DNA of 64,000 bases from Parapedobacter luteus (lineage in GTDB: Bacteria > Bacteroidota > Bacteroidia > Sphingobacteriales > Sphingobacteriaceae), in the NCBI RefSeq assembly GCF_900168055.1, contig NZ_FUYS01000002.1, forward strand, positions 310,888 to 374,887, given 5' to 3'. Numbering within the stretch: position 1 is the stretch's first letter; each line of letters opens with the position of its first letter. Positions 51,616 through 60,036 of the stretch are shown in pieces. The translations under genes were made by a program, and so were the position numbers. Below the pieces are notes generated by a model. It was not told the origin of the DNA and searched no databases. It saw nothing but the letters and a program-made list of their open reading frames with translations.

Positions 51616-52926
51616 ATGGTTACATCTAAAAATCACAAACCCACTATACGGGCGTGGGCTATGTTTGACTGGGCAAATTCTGCATATAATTTGGTCATCA
51701 CTTCCACGATTTTCCCGGCATATTACACGGCCATCACTTATACGGAAGCACACGGAGATCGGGTTGAATTCTTTGGATTTCAGGTGGTTAATACTGCATT
51801 GTCAAATTTTGCCCTGTCGTTTGCGTACTTGTTCATGGCGGTGATTTTGCCGATATTATCATCGGTAGCTGACTTCAAAGGCAATAGAAAGATGTTTATG
51901 ATGGCATTTACTTACCTGGGAGGGGTTGCCTGTATGGGACTATTTTTTTTCAAGCTCGAAACACTTGAATGGGGGATAGTCTGCTTCACATTAGCCGCCA
52001 TGGGATATGTAGGGGGCGTCTTGTTTAATAATTCATACTTGCCACAGATAGCTACCGCAGATCAGCAGGATCGCGTGAGTGCACAGGGATTCGCTTACGG
52101 TTATGTAGGATGCGTCGCCATACAGATTATTTGTTTCGTTTTTATCCTTAAGCCGGAGTGGTTTGGAATTACTGATCCCAGTTTCGCACCCAGGTTGTCG
52201 TTTTTGTTGGTCGGCGTGTGGTGGATAGGTTTTGCTCAAATACCGTTTGTAAAATTGCCGACAGACGCGCGTAATGGGCAGCGTGTCACCAGCCAGGTGT
52301 TGCGCAAAGGGTTTGCTGAGTTACAGGATGTATGGAAGCGGGTCAATGAAATTCCTCAGATCAAACGATTCTTGCCGGCCTTTTTCTTCTACGCGATGGG
52401 CGTACAGACGGTCATGATTGTGGCAGCTGCATTCGGCGAAAAGGTTCTTCACCTTGGGGCACCCAAACTTATTGCGACCATCCTGATTATTCAGCTCGTC
52501 GCAATAGGCGGTGCTTACCTGATGTCGTTATTGGCCCGTTATATCGGGAATGTGCGTGTATTGATGTTGGTCGTCTGCGTTTGGATAGGGATATGTGTTG
52601 CCGCTTATTATATCGATAGCGAAACGCAATTTTATATATTGGCCGCGTTAGTAGGTTTAGTGATGGGCGGTATTCAATCGCTTTCACGCTCTACGTATTC
52701 CAAGCTGTTGCCTGCAGGCGAAGCGGATACGGCGTCGTTCTTCAGTTTTTATGAGGTGACCGAGAAAATAGGCATCGTAATTGGTTTGTTTTCGTTTGCG
52801 CTTATCGAGCAACTGACGCGTAATATCCGTTATTCAGCGTTGTCGCTAAGCCTGTTTTTCGTAATGGGGTTGATTTTATTGTTTAGGATGTTGATATTGA
52901 AAAAGCCGCTTGAAAATGATCGTTGA
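51616..52926 (+). CDS. MFS transporter, UMF1/Atg22-like
   Basis: A 436-residue inner-membrane carrier with about twelve hydrophobic helices. The start RAWAMFDWANSAYNLVITSTIFPAYY is the diagnostic N-terminus of the UMF1 family (related to Atg22), and FNNSYLPQIAT and GGIQSLSRSTYSKLLP are also conserved. The substrate is unknown; amino acid or nucleoside export is proposed for relatives. A near-consensus TATCTTAG lies before the start. The LutA-like gene begins inside its last codons, so the two are co-translated. Confidence 0.85.
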   Translation: MVTSKNHKPTIRAWAMFDWANSAYNLVITSTIFPAYYTAITYTEAHGDRVEFFGFQVVNTALSNFALSFAYLFMAVILPILSSVADFKGNRKMFMMAFTYLGGVACMGLFFFKLETLEWGIVCFTLAAMGYVGGVLFNNSYLPQIATADQQDRVSAQGFAYGYVGCVAIQIICFVFILKPEWFGITDPSFAPRLSFLLVGVWWIGFAQIPFVKLPTDARNGQRVTSQVLRKGFAELQDVWKRVNEIPQIKRFLPAFFFYAMGVQTVMIVAAAFGEKVLHLGAPKLIATILIIQLVAIGGAYLMSLLARYIGNVRVLMLVVCVWIGICVAAYYIDSETQFYILAALVGLVMGGIQSLSRSTYSKLLPAGEADTASFFSFYEVTEKIGIVIGLFSFALIEQLTRNIRYSALSLSLFFVMGLILLFRMLILKKPLENDR

Positions 52927-53644
52927 ATTGTTCATCCCCTGTTTTATTGATCAGTTGTTTCCCGAGACTGCGTTCAATACCATAAAGGTATTGGAGAAAG
53001 CGGGATGCCGGGTAACGTACAATCCGGAGCAAACCTGCTGTGGCCAGCCTGCATACAATGCGGGTTTCTGGGACGAGGCAAAGGAGATAGGCCAAAAATT
53101 TTTACATGATTTTTCTCCTGATCGGGTTATTGTGTCGCCGTCAGCATCGTGCACCGGTATGATTAAAAACGCATACAATGATTTGTTTACCAATACGATG
53201 GTACACAACCGCTGCAGAGCTATCCAGGGAAACATCCATGAGCTGTCGGATTTTCTTGTAAATATCCTTAAAAAGGACTATTTTGGAGCCGAATTGGAAG
53301 GACGTGCGGTATACCATGATTCCTGTTCGGCGCTGCGCGAATGCCGCATCAAAGATGAACCACGGCACTTACTGAGCAGGGTTGATGGCTTGGAATTGGT
53401 CGAGATGAAAGATACCGATGTGTGTTGTGGTTTCGGCGGTACGTTTGCGGTAAAGTTTGAAGCGATATCCAGCGCCATGGCCGAGCAAAAGGTACACCAT
53501 GCGTTGGAGATGGAGGCGGATTTTATCATATCCACGGATTCGTCGTGTTTATTACACCTCCAGGGGTATATAGACAAACACAAATTGCCTATCAGGACCA
53601 TGCATCTGGCCGATGTGTTGGCTCATGGCTGGGGAAATATCTGA
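52916..53644 (+). CDS. (Fe-S)-binding protein, LutA/GlpC CCG-domain type
   Basis: A 242-residue protein with two CCG-type cysteine-rich domains: TCCGQPAYNAG (first) and VCCGFGGTFAVK (second), plus SPSASCTGMIK and DSCSALRECRIKDEP, the usual pattern of heterodisulfide-reductase-like subunits. The closest type is LutA, a subunit of the LutABC L-lactate oxidation complex, but no lutB or lutC is adjacent, so it is either an orphan subunit or serves another oxidase. The ATG at 52916 overlaps the transporter gene by 11 nt. Confidence 0.85.
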   Translation: MIVELFIPCFIDQLFPETAFNTIKVLEKAGCRVTYNPEQTCCGQPAYNAGFWDEAKEIGQKFLHDFSPDRVIVSPSASCTGMIKNAYNDLFTNTMVHNRCRAIQGNIHELSDFLVNILKKDYFGAELEGRAVYHDSCSALRECRIKDEPRHLLSRVDGLELVEMKDTDVCCGFGGTFAVKFEAISSAMAEQKVHHALEMEADFIISTDSSCLLHLQGYIDKHKLPIRTMHLADVLAHGWGNI

Positions 53645-53685
53645 TAGGACAATGTTTACAAAACCTAATTTATAGATTATAATAT

Positions 53686-54588
53686 ATGACGAACAGACGA
53701 GCATTTTTAAAACACCTTGGTATCGGTGCGTTGAGCGTTTCCGTGTTACCATCGATGGCTTTACCTATGAATTTTGCGCGAAACAGAAAGCCGTTCTTTG
53801 AAATCTCGCTGGCGGAATGGTCGCTGCACCGGACGCTTTTTGCGAAGAAATTAGACAACCTTGACTTTCCTGAGACGGCGGCGAAAACCTTTGGTATTCA
53901 TGCTGTAGAATATGTCAACCAATTCTTTAAAGATAAAGCAAACGACAAAGCATATCTAAGCGATCTATTGCAGCGCGCAAAGGATCATGGTGTAAAAAAT
54001 GTGCTGATTATGGTAGATGGCGAAGGCGCTTTGGGGGCACCTGATGACAAAGAGCGTTTACAGGCTGTGGAAAACCACTTTAAATGGGTAGAGGCCGCTA
54101 AATTCCTGGGGTGCCATGCCATCCGTGTAAATGCAGCGGGGAAAGGTACTTCAGATGAAGTAAAAACTGCGGCTATCGATGGGTTGGGCCGGTTAAGTGA
54201 ATTCGCCGCACCACATGGCATTAGCGTCATTGTGGAAAACCATGGCGGCATATCCTCCCATGGTGATTGGTTGAGTGCCGTGTTGCAGGAAGTCGGCAAA
54301 GAAAACTGTGGAAGTTTACCCGATTTCGGGAACTTCTACGAATACGATCGGTATCAAGGCGTACAGGATCTTATGCCTTTCGCTAAAGGAGTGAGTGCAA
54401 AAGCTCTTACCTTTGATAAACAAGGTAATGAGGCCAACATTGATTACCGGAAAATGCTTCAAATTGTTAAGGACGCCGGCTATCAAGGATACATTGGTAT
54501 CGAGTATGAGGGCAAGGAGTTGAGTGAGGAGGAAGGGATAAAAGCTACCAAGCGACTATTGGAGCGTGTGGGGGAGGCCTTAAGCTAA
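53686..54588 (+). CDS. Exported sugar phosphate isomerase/epimerase-like TIM barrel (paralogue 2)
   Basis: A 300-residue paralogue of the protein at 50491-51480, with the same blocks (ISLAEWSLHRTLF, VEYVNQFFKDKANDKAYL, GCHAIRVNAAGKGT, VIVENHGGISSHG, GYIGIEYEGKELS). It has a clearer Tat-type signal (NRRAFLKHLGIGALSVSVLP) without a lipobox, so it would be a free periplasmic protein. It lacks the 22-residue loop seen in paralogue 1. It follows the LutA-like gene by about 40 bp, and its stop overlaps the convergent gldFG stop by 4 bp. Confidence 0.87.
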   Translation: MTNRRAFLKHLGIGALSVSVLPSMALPMNFARNRKPFFEISLAEWSLHRTLFAKKLDNLDFPETAAKTFGIHAVEYVNQFFKDKANDKAYLSDLLQRAKDHGVKNVLIMVDGEGALGAPDDKERLQAVENHFKWVEAAKFLGCHAIRVNAAGKGTSDEVKTAAIDGLGRLSEFAAPHGISVIVENHGGISSHGDWLSAVLQEVGKENCGSLPDFGNFYEYDRYQGVQDLMPFAKGVSAKALTFDKQGNEANIDYRKMLQIVKDAGYQGYIGIEYEGKELSEEEGIKATKRLLERVGEALS

Positions 54589-56999
54589 GCCCTTGCCCGC
54601 GGTCGACCGTACGTTCGCTTCCGGAGATAATGCTGTAGAAGCCCGACCAAAAGCAACAGCGCAGGGGGCAGCGCTACGTTGAACAATTGCCAGAGAACAT
54701 AGTGTGTCTTGACCTTGATTTGATCGAGCAAACGAAGTTTAACCTCTTTTTCTCGCAATGTGATGATTCCTATGTCGTCGGTAAGGTAGTCGATGGCATT
54801 CAAAAGCAGCGACTTGTTGCCGAACTGTTGTTCGGTATACCTGTCCCAACCAAGCGGGTAGGGCGATCCGTCCGTAGGATTGACCTGCCCTTTGAAGACG
54901 TCGCCATCGGCAATAACGATCATCTTAGCGTTTTTTCCCCTTCGGGGTAAGGTAATAGCCGGATCGATCCCTGCAGGTACTGGCCGGTCGGCAAACACTG
55001 AGGGGAATTCGCCTTCCAGCAAGGCCGCTACTGGATAAGGTTGCTGTTTGAATTTGGCGGGGTCGGGCGTTTCTTCCACAAGCTGCAGAGAGATGGTCGC
55101 TGGCACGTTTAGTAATCGTGAGAACGGTGATGATTGCAGGATTACCGTTTTGTGGACGCCCGGAATAGCAATGGTATCCAATGTGCCCGCAAATTCACTG
55201 CGGATTCCGTTGAGGTTTTTTAACACCGGATGTGGTGTGTTGGGTACAAAAATGGGATAGAATAGCCAAGGGGCTAGTTCGATTTGAGCCTGGCTGCCTA
55301 CCTTTCCTACGGTCAAGGGAATTTGTGCACAATTCATGTCGGCAACGAGGTTGTAGTTGAACCGTATGCCATAGGTAAACAAGAGGTCATCCAGATTAAG
55401 GGAGCGCGCCACTACGGTCTGCTCACCGGTGGTGCGCAGACTGTCCAATTCGGCGTCGAGCTGGTCAATGGCCCACAGTACGTTGCCTCCGTTCATCACG
55501 AAATGGTTGATTTTAAACTTTTCCGTTTCGGAGAATCTTTGGGTTGGCTTAGCGACAATAAGTGCCTTCAACCGGCTAAGCCCCTCCACCGTGATGCTGT
55601 CGAGGTCTACAAACCCCACTTCATAGCCGTCCATCAGGCTCTGGATAGCATCATAGAGTTGTAGATTGTCCAGTTCGCCATGTCCTTCCGTGAATCCAAT
55701 CAGGGGTTTCCCGCCCAACGCCACTTTCCTGAGGGCGGATACAAAAGCGTACTCCAGGTTTTGCACTGAATTATTCAGTACTTCCTCATGGGACGCTCCT
55801 GCGCGATTTTGCAGTAGATGTACCGGTATTTCGTTTTCTCCATAGGTAATCAACGCAGCCGGGAATATCAATTGCTGATTAAATCCGGTTTCCGTACGTA
55901 CATTGAGGTTGGTGGCGGTTATCCCCATGTCGGCTAGGGCCGCGACATTTTGCTGTTGTTGCTGGGCATCGCCATCCAGGGGATTAACGATGCTGAATGT
56001 CAATTTGCCTGCGGAATATGAGGCCAAATCATGCAGCAGGTCGGTCGTCGCTTGCTTCAGCCGGATAAAGCCTGCCGGTAGTTTGCCGGCTAAAAATACG
56101 GTGATGTGCACTTCGTGGTCGAGGGTGGTTACGGTTTGCTTTGACAGCGGCGAAAGTGTAAAGCGCTTGTCTGCTGTGAAGTCCAAACGGCCAAAAGACC
56201 ATGTGGCCAACAGGTTGGCCGCCGTTATTCCTATGATTAGCAAAAGTCCCTGCCAAAGCATTTTCCGTCCACCGTGGTGGTGTTTTGCGAGCAGTCTTTG
56301 CGTACACCACAGCCAGAATAATATGATGCTCACGAAATAAACGAGATCGCGGCTGTCCAGTACGCCTCGGCTCATGGCTTCGTAGTGGCTTTGGATGCCA
56401 AAAAACGATACGGTTTGCGGATAACTGGAAAAAAACTGCAGGCCGCTCAATGCATCAAAGGCGTAAAAAACCAAAAAGCAAAGCGCCAAGGCCGTCAGAA
56501 AAGCGATGATGGCATTGTTGCTCAATGCGGATGCAAACAAGCCGATGGCTGTAAAAGCTGCGCCTAAAAATAGTAAACCAATGTAGGAGCCGATTAGCGC
56601 GCCGACATCCACATTGCCTACCGGCAAAGCCAGACGGTGTATCGAATAACTGTAAATCAGTGTAGGCAATAGGGCCAGTACAACGATCGTCAGGCCTCCG
56701 AAATATTTTCCGAGTAATACGCTCCACATCCGGATTGGCCTGGTAATAAGTAATTCCCAGGTGCCGTCGGCCTTTTCGCCGGCAATACTGCGCATGGTGA
56801 TCGCAGGAATCAGAAACATGAAAAGGTAGGGACTGAGCCGGAAAAACCCGTCAAGCGTCGCGTAGCCCGAACCCGCTATGCTGGTGTCTGGAAAAACCCA
56901 CAGTAACAAGCCGGTGGCCAACAAAAACAGGCCTATCGCCAGGTAGCCGATAAGCGAATTAAAATAAGCAGCAATTTCCTTTTTGTAGATACTCCGCAA
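54585..56999 (-). CDS. gldFG: Fused GldF-GldG gliding motility ABC transporter protein
   Basis: One protein of 804 residues joins two parts. Residues 1-240 are an ABC-2-type permease with six helices (FNSLIGYLAIGLFLLATGLL, ITMRSIAGEKADGTWELLIT), matching GldF. Residues about 245-804 are a GldG-like part: one helix, a long extracytoplasmic region (FTADKRFTLSPLSKQTVTTL, FTEGHGELDNLQLYDAI, NHFVMNGGNVLWAIDQLDAE) and a C-terminal helix. In Flavobacterium johnsoniae GldF and GldG are separate subunits that work with the ATPase GldA. Here the start is a TTG at 56999; I see no in-frame ATG upstream. The GldA-like gene is two genes upstream, separated by an outer-membrane protein gene. Whether this organism glides cannot be told; homologues occur in non-gliding species too. 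Confidence 0.85.
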   Translation of the reverse strand: MRSIYKKEIAAYFNSLIGYLAIGLFLLATGLLLWVFPDTSIAGSGYATLDGFFRLSPYLFMFLIPAITMRSIAGEKADGTWELLITRPIRMWSVLLGKYFGGLTIVVLALLPTLIYSYSIHRLALPVGNVDVGALIGSYIGLLFLGAAFTAIGLFASALSNNAIIAFLTALALCFLVFYAFDALSGLQFFSSYPQTVSFFGIQSHYEAMSRGVLDSRDLVYFVSIILFWLWCTQRLLAKHHHGGRKMLWQGLLLIIGITAANLLATWSFGRLDFTADKRFTLSPLSKQTVTTLDHEVHITVFLAGKLPAGFIRLKQATTDLLHDLASYSAGKLTFSIVNPLDGDAQQQQQNVAALADMGITATNLNVRTETGFNQQLIFPAALITYGENEIPVHLLQNRAGASHEEVLNNSVQNLEYAFVSALRKVALGGKPLIGFTEGHGELDNLQLYDAIQSLMDGYEVGFVDLDSITVEGLSRLKALIVAKPTQRFSETEKFKINHFVMNGGNVLWAIDQLDAELDSLRTTGEQTVVARSLNLDDLLFTYGIRFNYNLVADMNCAQIPLTVGKVGSQAQIELAPWLFYPIFVPNTPHPVLKNLNGIRSEFAGTLDTIAIPGVHKTVILQSSPFSRLLNVPATISLQLVEETPDPAKFKQQPYPVAALLEGEFPSVFADRPVPAGIDPAITLPRRGKNAKMIVIADGDVFKGQVNPTDGSPYPLGWDRYTEQQFGNKSLLLNAIDYLTDDIGIITLREKEVKLRLLDQIKVKTHYVLWQLFNVALPPALLLLVGLLQHYLRKRTYGRPRARA

Positions 57000-57049
57000 T
57001 GGTGACGTTTTGAAGCTCCGAAAATAGAAAAACAGCGGCTGTAAAACAA

Positions 57050-57081
57050 GAAAGCGCGAACAAATGGTTGCCCGCGCTTTC
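57050..57081 (-). terminator. Terminator after the beta-barrel gene
   Basis: On the minus strand a perfect 9-bp stem GAAAGCGCG/CGCGCTTTC with a 14-nt loop is followed by TTGTTTTAC. It lies between the beta-barrel gene and gldFG, which suggests partial transcriptional separation. Confidence 0.65.
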
Positions 57082-57102
57082 CAACGTTATCGTAAATCCC
57101 CC

Positions 57103-57678
57103 TTATCGCTGCCCCGGCAAATAAACTTGGAAGCCTAAATTGACACCCAAGCCACTTTGTCTTTGTGCCCCTTCAACGGTAGCTTTACTGTAATTATAAC
57201 CGGCAGACACTTCCAGCGCAACCGAGGTAGTGATGAAATGTGCATAACCAACATTAGCACCGAAGTCCAGTGTTGCGCCATCGCCAGGCGAGCTTCCAGC
57301 TATCCCGACATTACCATGTGCAAAGAAACGGCCCGATGCGCTGGCTCCCTCAGGAAAATAATAGCGTGCAAATGGAGAAACGCCGTAGCCCCAGATGTTG
57401 TCTCCACCCTTTACTGTTCTTAATGACAATGAAGGTTGCAAACCTATAGCAAAACCATCCGTAATAAAATATCCAGCCAAAGGTGCAAGGCCAATCCTAA
57501 ACGTTTCGCCTTCGAAGCTATAGCCGATATTGCCTATCGTTCCGCCAACAATCCAGTTGCCTTGCTGTACGGGAGCTATCCCAACGCTGGCGGAGGTTTG
57601 CGGCCTATTAATATCCTGTGCAGAGGCAGCAAACATACCAACTAAAAATAGTGCTGAAAATAAAAGTACATGTTTCAT
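57103..57678 (-). CDS. Outer membrane beta-barrel protein
   Basis: A 191-residue protein with a signal peptide (about 1-21, FLVGMFAASAQD) and alternating beta-strand patterns rich in Gly and aromatics (GIAPVQQGNWIVGGTIGNIG, FARYYFPEG, ALEVSAGYNYSKATVEG), ending in GLGVNLGFQVYLPGQR. It is like the small OmpA/OprF-like or porin-family beta-barrels of Bacteroidota; the number of strands is about eight. It sits between gldA and gldFG, an unusual place. No ligand is known. Confidence 0.82.
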   Translation of the reverse strand: MKHVLLFSALFLVGMFAASAQDINRPQTSASVGIAPVQQGNWIVGGTIGNIGYSFEGETFRIGLAPLAGYFITDGFAIGLQPSLSLRTVKGGDNIWGYGVSPFARYYFPEGASASGRFFAHGNVGIAGSSPGDGATLDFGANVGYAHFITTSVALEVSAGYNYSKATVEGAQRQSGLGVNLGFQVYLPGQR

Positions 57679-57778
57679 GGTTTTTCGTTTAATGTCAATT
57701 AATTAATAAACAATGTTCTTAGTAAATAAACACAAAACGTGCCAGATTGTTTAGTGCATGGAAAGAGAATGCGCGATA

Positions 57779-58486
57779 TTAGGACGTCAGCCGGACGAAT
57801 AGCGCTTCGAGATTATTGTCCGCGTAGCGACCCGAAAGTTCATTGAGCGGGAAATCGGCGATGATTTCGCCTTGATGGATGATGACCACGTCATCGCAGA
57901 CCGCTTCCACCTCCTGCATAATATGTGTAGATAGCAGCACGGTTTTTTCTTTGCCTAAATGTCTGATCAATGAGCGGATGTCCTGTAGTTGATTGGGGTC
58001 CAGCCCCGATGTGGGTTCATCCAGGATAAGCACGTCCGGATTGTGTAGTATCGCCTGCGCGATGCCCACGCGTTGACGGTAGCCCTTGGACAGCTGGTCG
58101 ATTTTCTTATGTTGTTCAGGACCGAGGCCGGTCAAAGCAATGACCTCCGCGATCCGCGTTTTTTTTTGTGGTATCTGATGTAATGCAGCGATGAAGGCCA
58201 AAGTTTCGTGTACATACAAATCCCCGTACAGGGGATTATTTTCAGGTAAATAACCCAGGTGGCGCCGCGCCGCCAGCGCGTTTTGCCGGATATCGATACC
58301 GTATACCGAAGCGGATCCGCCGGTGGGTGAAATACTTCCGGAAAGAACTTTCATGGTTGTAGACTTGCCGGCGCCATTTGGTCCAAGGAATCCCGTAATC
58401 CTGCCCGGTTTGGCCGTAAAGGTAATACCCTTTAGTGCTGGATGCCCGTTGTATGACTTATGAAGGTTGGATACATGGATAGACAT
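57779..58486 (-). CDS. gldA: ABC transporter ATP-binding protein, GldA-like
   Basis: ATPase subunit of 235 residues. Walker A GPNGAGKST (35-43), Q-loop region YLPENNPLYGDLYVHETL, signature LSKGYRQRVG (about 132-141), Walker B LILDEPTSGLDP (about 153-164) and H-loop STHIMQEV are all intact. YLPENNPLY is typical of GldA-like ATPases. As I recall, GldA proteins are nearer 300 residues, so the C-terminal extension appears short here. It follows the GDPD gene by 6 bp and should energise the GldFG fusion. Confidence 0.82.
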   Translation of the reverse strand: MSIHVSNLHKSYNGHPALKGITFTAKPGRITGFLGPNGAGKSTTMKVLSGSISPTGGSASVYGIDIRQNALAARRHLGYLPENNPLYGDLYVHETLAFIAALHQIPQKKTRIAEVIALTGLGPEQHKKIDQLSKGYRQRVGIAQAILHNPDVLILDEPTSGLDPNQLQDIRSLIRHLGKEKTVLLSTHIMQEVEAVCDDVVIIHQGEIIADFPLNELSGRYADNNLEALFVRLTS

Positions 58487-58492
58487 AGGGTG

Positions 58493-59437
58493 CTAATTGA
58501 CAAAGGGCGATGTAAGTTTGTGTGCGTTGCGATAAGCATGGAGTGCCCTGCCTGCCTCAATGGGCCTATCGGTAGACAGGATATCCGCTCCCTGTTCAAC
58601 CAATCCGGTATACACCGTATCACCCCGTGTCGCCGCCCGCTTGTCCAAATTGCCCATGGTCCCCAGGATACAAGGGATGCCATGGCCATGAAGCAGTTCA
58701 TAAACGCTTGTGGGCGCCTCACTGGTGCCTACAAAAGCGAGGAGACGGTTATCAGGGATGTTGCGGTCACTGAGCCTGAGTAAATCATCTGCTGATCGGA
58801 TGGACGCCGAGATCATCAAGTCCGGAGCCAATTGGTGTACAGCGGCCGCCTGATCGGCATTGTACGTGATTACGACGCTGTAGGCTTGTGCGCTGTTTCG
58901 CCGTATCGCTTCTATGACGGCAGCGTAGGGTACGTCGCGCTTAACATCGATAGTAAAGACAACTTTTCCAGCCCCCCATTGGAGTGCTTCGTCAAGCGTA
59001 GGTATGCGATAGGCCGTTAAATTGCCTTCGGAGTCTTTCAGCCTTAGTTTTCGTAGGGCCGCAAACGTGATTTCACTCAACTTGCCGGTACCGGATGTGG
59101 TTCGGTCAAGGGTTTCATCGTGCATCAGCACCAAGACCGAATCTTTCGTGAGACGGACATCGAATTCAATGATGATTGGCTGATGGCGATAGCTGTTTTC
59201 AAACGTCTCGATGGCATTCTCCGGGAATCCTGGCGCGGGTCCACCGCGATGAGCACTGACCAGGGGATAACGTTTTTCGTTGTAAGTAAAAAAACGATAT
59301 AAGTCGCTAACACTGGTGAGTTTGATTTTATTGGCGGCATAACGGAAATCACTACTGCCGAGATTGGATGGTAGGCAGGACGTTATAAAAAGTGAAATAA
59401 CAGCAACTGTCAATAGCGAGGTAGAACGCCGAATCAT
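58493..59437 (-). CDS. Glycerophosphodiester phosphodiesterase family lipoprotein
   Basis: A 314-residue GDPD TIM barrel with a lipoprotein signal (ISLFITSCLP, Cys about 21). Catalytic blocks: SAHRGGPAPGFPENAIETF (His-Arg and Asn-Glu), IIEFDVRLTKDSVLVLMHDETLDRTTSG (Glu/Asp and the second His) and IDVKRDVPY. It probably hydrolyses glycerophosphodiesters or related phosphodiesters outside the cytosol. A longer frame exists; I chose the ATG at 59437, where the signal peptide starts. TATCTTTA, a near -7 box, lies upstream. gldA follows after 6 bp. Confidence 0.88.
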   Translation of the reverse strand: MIRRSTSLLTVAVISLFITSCLPSNLGSSDFRYAANKIKLTSVSDLYRFFTYNEKRYPLVSAHRGGPAPGFPENAIETFENSYRHQPIIIEFDVRLTKDSVLVLMHDETLDRTTSGTGKLSEITFAALRKLRLKDSEGNLTAYRIPTLDEALQWGAGKVVFTIDVKRDVPYAAVIEAIRRNSAQAYSVVITYNADQAAAVHQLAPDLMISASIRSADDLLRLSDRNIPDNRLLAFVGTSEAPTSVYELLHGHGIPCILGTMGNLDKRAATRGDTVYTGLVEQGADILSTDRPIEAGRALHAYRNAHKLTSPFVN

Positions 59438-59496
59438 AAAAAAGGAATTTGACTTCACGGTAAAACTGGCATAAAGATACAAAATTATGCACAAAG

Positions 59497-60027
59497 TCAG
59501 TTTGCCAACTTGACCAATTCTTCCAGTTTCAGCGACAGCTGGTTTACCACGTGCCCGGCCTGTCGGTAATAGGGGTCCCGTTCAGCAAGCTTAGTCTCGA
59601 TAAATGCCAACAGCGCTTCGCCCGACAACCCATTGAGTGCTGGACGTGTGCTGACGTCAGTCTGCATAAGTCTGTCCCATAGGGCTTTGGCAGGCAGATA
59701 AAAATATATGGTTATCCCGGTTTTGTTCATCCAAGCCATGTTGTCGAAGTAGCAGGGGGCGCCGCCGCCAGTAGATACGATCGTGGGGCGGTCCAACGGT
59801 AAGTTCTTTAAGATGCGGCTTTCGAGTTCCCTGAAAGCACATTCTCCATGCTGTGCAAAATAGTCGGTAATGGCGACGCCGGTTTCGCTAACGATTGTTT
59901 CGTCAAGGTCGATAAATGCGCGTCCAGTCTGGTTCGCCAGCTTGCGACCCCAGGTAGTCTTACCGCTTCCCATGAAACCGATGAGGAAGACCGCTTTGGT
60001 GTTCGTGTTGTTGTTTTCGTCAGGCAT
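59497..60027 (-). CDS. aroK: Shikimate kinase
   Basis: Phosphorylates shikimate at the 3-hydroxyl in aromatic amino acid synthesis. P-loop kinase of 176 residues: GFMGSGKTT (17-25), shikimate-binding FIDLDETI and FRELESRIL, GGGAPCYF, and the lid RPALNG. Length is normal. It lies 9 bp after the BT_3928-like gene, so it belongs to the same operon. Confidence 0.94.
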   Translation of the reverse strand: MPDENNNTNTKAVFLIGFMGSGKTTWGRKLANQTGRAFIDLDETIVSETGVAITDYFAQHGECAFRELESRILKNLPLDRPTIVSTGGGAPCYFDNMAWMNKTGITIYFYLPAKALWDRLMQTDVSTRPALNGLSGEALLAFIETKLAERDPYYRQAGHVVNQLSLKLEELVKLAN

Positions 60028-60036
60028 TCGGAACTA

